Shown here piece by piece: positions 43,311 to 50,304 of a stretch of DNA of 64,000 bases. Source of the DNA: Thalassospira marina. Its GTDB lineage: Bacteria; Pseudomonadota; Alphaproteobacteria; Rhodospirillales; Thalassospiraceae. The notes under the pieces were generated by a model. It was not told the origin of the DNA. It searched no databases and worked only from the letters and a program-made list of their open reading frames with translations. The DNA lies in NCBI RefSeq assembly GCF_002844375.1, contig NZ_CP024199.1, forward strand, positions 446,001-510,000, read 5' to 3'. The position numbers and the translations under genes are program-made. Within the stretch, counting starts at the first letter, position 1. Each line of letters starts with the position of its first letter.

Positions 43311-43466
43311 CTAGTCCTTGAAAGGGATCTGGGCGTGGTCTTCGAAGTTCTGTTTCCGCTTTTTGCTTGGCCACATAACGAAAGCAATAATCGCGGCAAA
43401 GAACAACATCAGCCACAGACCCCACAAGGGCCGGAGAAAATCAGCGAGTGCGGAAAAAAATTCCAT
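43311..43466 (-). CDS. ccoQ: cbb3-type oxidase small subunit CcoQ
   Basis: Small membrane protein of 51 residues read directly. It starts MEFFSALADFLRPLWGLWLM, with one transmembrane segment to about residue 32, followed by a basic stretch (PSKKRKQNFED). It stabilises the CcoNO-CcoP complex. Position between ccoO and ccoP is canonical. Confidence 0.93.
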   Translation of the reverse strand: MEFFSALADFLRPLWGLWLMLFFAAIIAFVMWPSKKRKQNFEDHAQIPFKD

Positions 43467-43482
43467 GATTCGCGTCCTTGTC

Positions 43483-44211
43483 TCAGCGCAGATTCATGCT
43501 GGGGTTGTAGGTCGTGAAATCAACCATGCGACCCAGGATCTGCAGATACGCAATCAGGGCGTCCATCTCGGTCAGCTTTTCCGGATTGCCGTCAAAGTCG
43601 CCAGTGGCGGCATTCGGATAACGGGCGAGGAAGTCGTCGTAATCCTCGTCAGCAGTAGCCTGGAGATGGAGATCCGCAACCGCGTCCTCGATCTGTTCGT
43701 CGGTGTAGGGAACACCAACCATGCGCAACGTCTTGAGGTGATCGGCAACGTCGTCGAACTTCAGTTCCGTTTCAGCAAGGAACGGATAGCCCGGCATAAT
43801 CGATTCCGGCACCACCGAACGCGGATCATCAAGGTGGGCAACATGCCATGCATTGGAATATTTCCCGCCGACACGTGCCAGATCCGGACCGGTACGCTTG
43901 GAGCCCCACTGGAACGGATGGTCATACATGGATTCAGCAGCAAGGCTGTAATGACCATAGCGTTCAACTTCGTCACGGAACGGACGGATCATCTGCGAAT
44001 GGCAGTTATAGCAGCCTTCGCGGATATAGATGTTCCGGCCTGCCTGTTCCAGCGGCGAATAGGGACGAACCCCTTCCACCTTCTCGATGGTCTGTTCCAT
44101 TGTGAACAACGGAACAATTTCAACGATACCGCCGATAATGATGGTCAGAAAAATACCAAGGATCAGGAAGAAAACGTTCTTCTCGAGGAAGTGGTGTTTT
44201 TTAAGAAGCAT
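43483..44211 (-). CDS. ccoO: cbb3-type cytochrome c oxidase monoheme subunit II
   Basis: Membrane-anchored cytochrome c subunit (242 residues) with one N-terminal membrane segment (about 11-32) and a heme c motif CYNCH at 67-71. RTGPDLARVGGKYS and IMPGYPFL carry the distal ligand region. It lies between ccoN and ccoQ. The length is normal for CcoO. Confidence 0.96.
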   Translation of the reverse strand: MLLKKHHFLEKNVFFLILGIFLTIIIGGIVEIVPLFTMEQTIEKVEGVRPYSPLEQAGRNIYIREGCYNCHSQMIRPFRDEVERYGHYSLAAESMYDHPFQWGSKRTGPDLARVGGKYSNAWHVAHLDDPRSVVPESIMPGYPFLAETELKFDDVADHLKTLRMVGVPYTDEQIEDAVADLHLQATADEDYDDFLARYPNAATGDFDGNPEKLTEMDALIAYLQILGRMVDFTTYNPSMNLR

Positions 44212-44224
44212 TTTCCATTCCTCC

Positions 44225-45691
44225 TTACTGGGCCGCTGCCGGCGCGCTTACGCCGATCGGAGCTTCCCGACGGGTATCACCGCGGATCGTCTTGTAGACG
44301 TTCCAGACCATCAGCAGCGAACCCAGGACGAACAGGGCACCGCCAGTGGCGCGGATGATGTAGTAGGGATGCATCGCTTCAACGGTCTCAATGAAGGAAT
44401 ACTGAAGGAAACCAAGCTGGTCGTGTGCACGCCACATCAGACCCTGCATGATACCCGAGACCCACATCGAGGTGATGTAGAGAACGATACCGATGGTGCC
44501 GAGCCAGAAATGGTGGGCAACCAGGCGCATGGAATAGAGGCGTTCACGGTTCCACAGAACCGGGATCAGGAAGTAGATCGCACCAAACGATACGAAAGCA
44601 ACCCAGCCCAGAGCACCAGAGTGAACGTGACCAATGGTCCAGTCAGTGTAGTGAGACAGGCCGTTGACCGATTTGATCGACATGACCGGGCCTTCGAAGG
44701 TCGACATGCCGTAGAAACCGACAGCAGCAACCATGAAGCGCAGTACCGGGTCGGTACGCAGTTTGTCCCAGGCACCCGAAAGGGTCATCAGGCCGTTGAT
44801 CATACCACCCCAGGACGGCATCCACAGCATGATCGAGAAGGTCATGCCAAGGGTCTGTGCCCAGTCGGGCAGGGCGGTGTAATGCAGGTGGTGCGGACCA
44901 GCCCAGATATACAGGAAGATCAGCGCCCAGAAGTGAATGATCGACAGGCGGTAGGAATAAACCGGACGTTCAGCACGCTTCGGAATGAAGTAGTACATCA
45001 TGCCGAGGAAGCCAGCCGTCAGGAAGAAGCCCACAGCATTGTGGCCATACCACCACTGGGTCAGGGCGTCCTGAACACCAGAGAACATCGAATAGGATTT
45101 CGTGCCAAACAGCGAAACCGGAATCGCCAGGTTGTTCCCCAGATGCAGCATCGCGATCGTCACGATGAAGGCAAGGTAGAACCAGTTGGCGACATAAATG
45201 TGCGGTTCCTGGCGTTTGAGCAGGGTGCCGACAAAAATGGCCAGATAGGCGACCCAGACAATGGTCAGCCACAGGTCGACGAACCATTCCGGTTCGGCAT
45301 ATTCACGGCCCTGGGTCACACCGAGAACATAGCCAAGTGCGGCCATGACGATGAACAGCTGATAACCCCAGAACACGAAGGCAGGCAGGGCCTTGCCACC
45401 GAACAGGCTGGTGCGGCAGGTGCGCTGGACAACGTAAAACGATGTACACAGCAGCGCGTTGCCGCCAAATGCAAAAATGACCGCCGAGGTGTGAAGCGGA
45501 CGCAGACGCCCGAAATTCAGATACTCGAAGTCAAAGTTCAATGCGGGAAACGCCAACTGCCAGGCGATAAAATCACCTGCCAGAAAGCCGACGACGCCCC
45601 AAAAGACGGTCGCCAGCGCGCCCCAGCGCACTACGTCCATATTGTAGTCAACGGCGGACGAAGCCGTCTGTGCCATGCTCCCCTGGCTCAT
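44225..45691 (-). CDS. ccoN: cbb3-type cytochrome c oxidase catalytic subunit I
   Basis: Heme-copper oxidase core (488 residues, about 12 membrane segments) of the high-affinity, microaerobic terminal oxidase. Conserved LRPLHTSAVIFAFGGN, HLGNNLAIP, QWWYGHNAVGFFLTA with the CuB His and Tyr region, AGPHHLHYT, and DWTIGHVHSGALGW with heme ligands. The start at 45691 is supported by GGGAG seven bases upstream; a frame to 45781 adds 30 basic residues without similarity. First gene of ccoNOQP, controlled from the FNR-box region at 45.9 kb. Confidence 0.97.
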   Translation of the reverse strand: MSQGSMAQTASSAVDYNMDVVRWGALATVFWGVVGFLAGDFIAWQLAFPALNFDFEYLNFGRLRPLHTSAVIFAFGGNALLCTSFYVVQRTCRTSLFGGKALPAFVFWGYQLFIVMAALGYVLGVTQGREYAEPEWFVDLWLTIVWVAYLAIFVGTLLKRQEPHIYVANWFYLAFIVTIAMLHLGNNLAIPVSLFGTKSYSMFSGVQDALTQWWYGHNAVGFFLTAGFLGMMYYFIPKRAERPVYSYRLSIIHFWALIFLYIWAGPHHLHYTALPDWAQTLGMTFSIMLWMPSWGGMINGLMTLSGAWDKLRTDPVLRFMVAAVGFYGMSTFEGPVMSIKSVNGLSHYTDWTIGHVHSGALGWVAFVSFGAIYFLIPVLWNRERLYSMRLVAHHFWLGTIGIVLYITSMWVSGIMQGLMWRAHDQLGFLQYSFIETVEAMHPYYIIRATGGALFVLGSLLMVWNVYKTIRGDTRREAPIGVSAPAAAQ

Positions 45692-45870
45692 TCTCGACTC
45701 CCGTTTGCGTGTGCGGGTGGACTGCCGCATGGGGCCGGCAATCCGAACAGCCCTGGCGGCATCCTGCAATGACCTGGTCATCCCCCGTGCCGCCGACGAT
45801 TAAATATCCTGTTTCACGTCAAAATTGTAATTCTGCGTGAATTAAACGCTCGTAAATACGTATGTCCGGC

Positions 45871-45912
45871 ATCATCCGCCTATTTCGTTCGCGCCACACT
45901 GATCGATATCAA
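45871..45912 (-). promoter_or_regulatory. FNR box and promoter of ccoNOQP
   Basis: CTGATCGATATCAA (45899-45912) matches the FNR consensus (TTGAT, 4 bases, ATCAA) at 9 of 10 positions. GATGAT (45871-45876, minus strand) lies where the -10 should be if the box is centred at -41.5, the class II arrangement. The leader to ccoN would be about 170 bases. Confidence 0.75.
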
Positions 45913-46019
45913 TTCGGCGCGATTTACGTCACGGGCGTCGGGAATGCCAAAGACACTCTTCTCGCTTCAGAATGTTTTTTCGCAGTAATGCTTATGCCTT
46001 GTTATTGGGGCAGTTGTTG

Positions 46020-46061
46020 TTGATGCACATCAACGCTGGGGCGTTTTCTTTGCGTCATGAT
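46020..46061 (+). promoter_or_regulatory. Perfect FNR box and promoter of the GNAT-like gene
   Basis: TTGATGCACATCAA (46020-46033) is a perfect FNR box. CATGAT (46056-46061) sits at the correct -10 position for a box centred at -41.5 with a start near 46068. The plus-strand gene begins at 46082, so it is probably activated under low oxygen. Confidence 0.8.
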
Positions 46062-46081
46062 CGCAGGGTAAATTCGGGAAA

Positions 46082-46561
46082 ATGACCATGTTGAACACCT
46101 ATAGCGCACAACCCCTAACCGCCGGCATTGCGGATATGATCTTTCCTCTTGTCCAGATGACAGAGGCAAATATCACCCTGCAGAAATGGCAGGATTTCGT
46201 TGCGGAATATGTCTGCACCGACGACCCTGTTCCCGACAGCCAGTGGCTTCGCGACAAGGGAATCGTGGTGATTCGCAACGACCGTGGTTATGTCCACGGG
46301 TTATTTTCATATGAGGTCCGCACCGATATCAGCATCGGTACGGTTCTGCATGTCGACAATGTAAAGGCTGTTGAAATTGTCGCGCGCGGGCATGTTCTTT
46401 ATTGCATGCGCGAAGCAATGGACCGGCTGTTACGTCTGCATGGCTGTGCTGCAACCTATGTTGCAGTGGACGAACCCAATATGCGTTTGAAATCCTTTCT
46501 TTCGGACGCAGGATTTGTGCCGCGCAAAATCCGCTATTGCGCCCCGGCACCAAAGCCGTGA
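46082..46561 (+). CDS. GNAT-fold-like hypothetical protein, probably FNR-activated
   Basis: Protein of 159 residues with an acetyltransferase-like pattern: a central strand pair (GYVHGLFSYEV, TVLHVDNVKAV) then a helix (GHVLYCMREAMDRLLRLHGC) and a terminal FLSDAGFVPRKIRYCAP, reminiscent of GNAT motif A and B but without a clear acetyl-CoA P-loop (Q/RxxGxG/A). It is divergent from ccoN and has a perfect FNR box, which suggests a role in microaerobic physiology. The substrate is unknown. A second ATG at 46088 is possible. Confidence 0.75.
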   Translation: MTMLNTYSAQPLTAGIADMIFPLVQMTEANITLQKWQDFVAEYVCTDDPVPDSQWLRDKGIVVIRNDRGYVHGLFSYEVRTDISIGTVLHVDNVKAVEIVARGHVLYCMREAMDRLLRLHGCAATYVAVDEPNMRLKSFLSDAGFVPRKIRYCAPAPKP

Positions 46562-46607
46562 TGCTACCGGCTGTAGATGACTTTTTACAGCCGGTAGTAA
46601 AACGGAC

Positions 46608-47453
46608 ATGAACGGAATTTCCTTTATCAAGATGCATGGCCTGGGCAACGATTTTGTCGTCTTTGACGGACGGCGGGATTCTGTTGTGCTTGACATGGAC
46701 GATGCCACCGCCGCACGGATTGCCGATCGCAAAACTGGCGTGGGCTGTGATCAGTTGATCGTGATCGAACCGCCGCGCGACGATGACGCCGACGCCTTCA
46801 TGCGTATTCGCAACAATGATGGCAGCGAAGTTGGTGCATGTGGCAATGCCACCCGCTGTGTGGCCGATGTGCTGATGGGGGAATTCAAACGTCGCGATGT
46901 GACAATCCAGACGGTGTCGGGCCTGCTTGAAGCCCGTGGCCTGGATGATGGCACGGTTACGGTCGATATGGGCCAGGCCTGGCTTGACTGGCGCGAAATT
47001 CCGTTATTGAAAGCTGTTGATACCAACCATATCCCGCTTAGCGTTGGTCCGCTTGCCGATCCGGTCGGGGTCAGCATGGGCAACCCCCATGCGGTGTTTT
47101 TCGTCGATGATGCTGAAGCCATCGATCTGGAAAAATACGGGCCGGTGCTTGAACATCACGATATTTTCCCCGAACGCGCCAATATCGAGGTATGCCACCT
47201 GATGGGTGACAACCGCATTCGCATGCGGGTGTGGGAACGGGGTGTGGGCATTACGCGTGCCTGTGGCACTGGGGCCTGTGCGGTGGGTGTTGCCGCGGCA
47301 CGCCGTGGCCTGACCGGGCGCACTGTTGAAGTTGTGCTTGATGGCGGTGTTCTGGGAATCGAATGGTTGCCCGATGAACATGTTTTAATGACCGGTCCGG
47401 TCGCCACCAGCTTTTCGGGTATTTTGCACCCGTCGCTTCTGGGAATTCATTGA
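46608..47453 (+). CDS. dapF: Diaminopimelate epimerase
   Basis: PLP-independent epimerase (281 residues) that converts LL- to meso-diaminopimelate for peptidoglycan and lysine. The two catalytic cysteines are C78 (GACGNATRC) and C219 (RACGTGACA). MHGLGNDFVVFD and GNPHAVFFVDD are also diagnostic. It uses the aspartate pathway fed by asd at 11 kb. The gene follows the GNAT-like gene by 46 bases. Confidence 0.97.
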   Translation: MNGISFIKMHGLGNDFVVFDGRRDSVVLDMDDATAARIADRKTGVGCDQLIVIEPPRDDDADAFMRIRNNDGSEVGACGNATRCVADVLMGEFKRRDVTIQTVSGLLEARGLDDGTVTVDMGQAWLDWREIPLLKAVDTNHIPLSVGPLADPVGVSMGNPHAVFFVDDAEAIDLEKYGPVLEHHDIFPERANIEVCHLMGDNRIRMRVWERGVGITRACGTGACAVGVAAARRGLTGRTVEVVLDGGVLGIEWLPDEHVLMTGPVATSFSGILHPSLLGIH

Positions 47454-47603
47454 TAGGCAATTCGCTTCGGGCTTGCGCTGGCCGGGTGGATCGGCCACAA
47501 AAGGCACCCGATTGTGCCGCTGTTCTGGCGGCAGTTCCCGGTGGCGGGGCGCGGTTATTTGCGCCCGGCCGGGGCTTGTTAAACGCAAAGGCAGGTTCTG
47601 ATA

Positions 47604-48800
47604 ATGGTTGATTTCAATACGCTTGACGGTGTTTCAGTCGCAGGCAAGCGCGTTTTGCTGCGTGCCGACCTTAACGTTCCGATGAAAGATGGCGTTGTCA
47701 GCGATACGACTCGCATTGACCGCACCGTGCCGGGCCTGGTTGAACTGGCCGATGCCGGTGCGAAACTGGTGATCATTACCCATTTTGGCCGCCCCAAAGG
47801 GCAGCGCGTTCCTGAAATGTCGCTTAAACCGGTTGCCGATGCGCTGGCAAAACAGCTGGGCCGCCCGGTTGCCTTTGCCGATGATTGCATCGGTCAGGCC
47901 GCAGCGGATGTTGTGAACAACCTGAAGGACGGCGAAATCGCCATTCTGGAAAACCTGCGTTACCACGCTGAAGAAGAAAAGAACGACCCTGCTTTTGTTG
48001 CCGAACTGGCCAAGCTGGGCGACATTTTTGTCAATGACGCCTTTTCGTGCGCGCACCGCGCCCATGCCTCGACCGAAGGACTGGCGCACAAGCTGCCGTC
48101 CTATGCCGGCCGTTTGATGCAGATCGAACTGGAAGCCCTGGGCAAGGCGCTTGAAGCACCGAAACACCCGGTCATGGCCATTGTTGGCGGTGCCAAGATT
48201 TCCACCAAGCTCGACCTTCTGGGCAATCTGGTTGAAAAGGTTGACCAGCTTGTGATTGGTGGCGGCATGGCGAACACCTTCCTGGCGGCCAAGGGCGTTA
48301 ATGTTGGCAAATCGCTGTGCGAACATGACCTGCTGGAAACCGCGCGCGAGATTTTCGCCAAGGCCGAAGCCGCCAATTGCGAAATCGTGCTGCCGGTTGA
48401 TGGCCTGGTTGCCAAGGAATTCAAGGAAAACGCCGATCACGTCGTTGCCGATATGACCGGTATTGATGCCGATGGCATGATCCTTGACGCTGGCCCGGCC
48501 ACTATTACCGATTTGAACACGCGCCTTGAAAGCTGCGAAACCCTGGTGTGGAACGGTCCGCTGGGCGCGTTTGAAATTGCGCCCTTTGACACGGCAACTG
48601 TTTCGGTGGCCCAGCATGCTGCCAAACTGACCAAGGCTGGCAAGCTTCTGTCAGTCGCGGGCGGGGGTGACACGGTTGCAGCCCTGCGCCATGCCGGTGT
48701 GGACGAAGATTTCTCTTATATCTCGACCGCTGGCGGGGCTTTCCTGGAATGGCTGGAAGGCAAGGTTCTTCCTGGTGTGGCCGCCCTGCGCAAGGCCTGA
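47604..48800 (+). CDS. pgk: Phosphoglycerate kinase
   Basis: Glycolytic and gluconeogenic kinase (398 residues) that transfers phosphate between 1,3-bisphosphoglycerate and ADP. Diagnostic RVLLRADLNVPMKDG, LITHFGRPKG-type IITHFGRPKGQ, LENLRYHAEEE, and the C-terminal SVAGGGDTVAALRH nucleotide loop. Neither gap nor fba is adjacent. A strong terminator follows. Confidence 0.97.
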   Translation: MVDFNTLDGVSVAGKRVLLRADLNVPMKDGVVSDTTRIDRTVPGLVELADAGAKLVIITHFGRPKGQRVPEMSLKPVADALAKQLGRPVAFADDCIGQAAADVVNNLKDGEIAILENLRYHAEEEKNDPAFVAELAKLGDIFVNDAFSCAHRAHASTEGLAHKLPSYAGRLMQIELEALGKALEAPKHPVMAIVGGAKISTKLDLLGNLVEKVDQLVIGGGMANTFLAAKGVNVGKSLCEHDLLETAREIFAKAEAANCEIVLPVDGLVAKEFKENADHVVADMTGIDADGMILDAGPATITDLNTRLESCETLVWNGPLGAFEIAPFDTATVSVAQHAAKLTKAGKLLSVAGGGDTVAALRHAGVDEDFSYISTAGGAFLEWLEGKVLPGVAALRKA

Positions 48801-48861
48801 TTGATTTTATAAAAGCTGCTGGTGCCTGCTTTCACGCAGCCACCACCCGGTTTTGATTTTG

Positions 48862-48897
48862 AAAACCCCTGCCAGTTCTGGATTGGCGGGGGTTTTT
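48862..48897 (+). terminator. Terminator after pgk
   Basis: A 12 bp stem (48862-48873 with 48885-48896, one G-T pair) with an 11-base loop and a T tract, 61 bases after the pgk stop. Confidence 0.88.
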
Positions 48898-49237
48898 GTT
48901 TGCAGCCATTTGATCCCGCGCGCGTTGCTGATTTGCGGTCATATCTGCCTTTTTCAGGGGCGACTGGCGAAAGGTATAGGGGCGTTTATGGCAGCATTTG
49001 CGATGTGATTCGATTTCGCGATCAATTTCAATTTAACGCGCAAACCGTTACGGGTGGCGGGGCAGGGCGGGATATGCCCCTGAAAAATTGGCAGATTTTT
49101 GCAATTTTTCAGGGCTTTGACGTGGTGTCATATTGTTGCCATGTTCTAGCCAAAGGTTGGGGGTGTTAACCCTCCTTTGGTTTTGTCACAGCATGGACAT
49201 TCGTCACAATGACTGGTCATGACAGCCGTTACCTTCA

Positions 49238-49281
49238 CTGCCCGCTCGTTACACCCATTCCTCCCCCCTCGTAACGGGCAG
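49238..49281. repeat. Long imperfect hairpin upstream of the Gld-like ABC operon
   Basis: Left arm 49238-49252 pairs with right arm 49271-49281 over 12 positions once a 3-base bulge is allowed; the loop of 18 bases is very C-rich. No T tract follows, so it is not a typical terminator. The rest of the 48.9-49.39 kb gap holds no gene; a short ORF across it overlaps the pgk terminator. Confidence 0.4.
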
Positions 49282-49389
49282 GTTACGTAAATATCAGCAA
49301 AAAAGCTGGCGCGTGTCGCTCTCCCCGCGATGCGTGAATAATTACATGTGTCCCAACCCGTTCAAAAATCCCGTTTACGGAAATAACAG

Positions 49390-50304
49390 ATGATCAAACT
49401 GGAGCATCTGACGCGCTGCTATGGCGATTTCATAGCGGTGGATGACGTCAGTTTTGAAATAAAGCACGGCGAGATCGTCGGTTTGCTTGGCCATAATGGC
49501 GCGGGCAAAACCACGATCATGAAAATGATTACCGGCTATCTGGAGCCGACTTCAGGTAAAATCGCCATCGATGACCTTGAAGTTGGCCGTGATACCCGCG
49601 CCATCCAGAAACGCATTGGCTATTTGCCGGAAAACTGCCCGGTCTGGCCGGAAATGACGGTTATTGATTACCTGGATTACCAGGCCAGCCTGCATGGTGT
49701 TCCTGCCGATAAACGCCCTGCCGCCGTGGCAAGTGCCATTCGCCGCACCGTGCTGGAAGCCAAGGCAACCGCCCCCATCCAGACATTGTCGCGTGGCTAT
49801 CGCCAGCGTGTGGGCGTGGCCCAGGCGATTTTGCATAACCCCGATATCATCATTCTTGATGAACCCACCAACGGCCTTGATCCCACGCAAATCCGCCATA
49901 TGCGCGACCTGATTGCCGATCTGGCCAAAACCGCCACGGTTATTGTTTCCACCCACACTTTGCAGGAAGTGCAGGCAGTATGCGAACGCGCGCTGATCAT
50001 GCGGGCGGGCAAGCTGGTGGTGGATGCCCGCATCGATGAATTGCAGCAATCGGGCGGGTTGCTGGTGACGGTGGATCGCAATGCTGATCAGGCTTTTTCA
50101 GCTATTCGCGAAGTCACCAATATCGTTAGCCATTCGGAAGAAAACGGTCGTCATCATTACCGGCTGGAAGCCAGCAATGATGCCGCCCCGGTCATTGCCG
50201 AAAAACTGACCCGCGAAGGTGTTTTGCTTTTTGCCCTGCAGCCGCAGCGCCGCGACCTAGAAACCATTTTCGCCGAGGTAAACGAGGAGGCGGTCAATGG
50301 CTGA
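49390..50304 (+). CDS. ABC transporter ATP-binding protein (GldA/CcmA-like)
   Basis: Cytoplasmic ATPase (304 residues) of a probable exporter or envelope ABC complex. Walker A GHNGAGKT is at 34-41, Walker B ILDEPTNGLD starts near 155, and the H-loop is STHTLQEV. The signature is LSRGY (133-137) rather than LSGGQ, a variant often seen in GldA-like ATPases. The C-terminal domain is about 60 residues after residue 215. It overlaps the next gene by 8 bases. It is most like the GldA subunit family. Confidence 0.9.
   Translation: MIKLEHLTRCYGDFIAVDDVSFEIKHGEIVGLLGHNGAGKTTIMKMITGYLEPTSGKIAIDDLEVGRDTRAIQKRIGYLPENCPVWPEMTVIDYLDYQASLHGVPADKRPAAVASAIRRTVLEAKATAPIQTLSRGYRQRVGVAQAILHNPDIIILDEPTNGLDPTQIRHMRDLIADLAKTATVIVSTHTLQEVQAVCERALIMRAGKLVVDARIDELQQSGGLLVTVDRNADQAFSAIREVTNIVSHSEENGRHHYRLEASNDAAPVIAEKLTREGVLLFALQPQRRDLETIFAEVNEEAVNG

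Noticed and set aside
44087..45772. 561-codon open frame on the plus strand over ccoN
   Set aside because: Shadow of the conserved ccoN gene; the translated sequence is Gln/His/Arg-rich without domains.
48822..49169. 115-codon ORF after pgk
   Set aside because: It spans the pgk terminator, lacks a ribosome site and has no recognisable domain.
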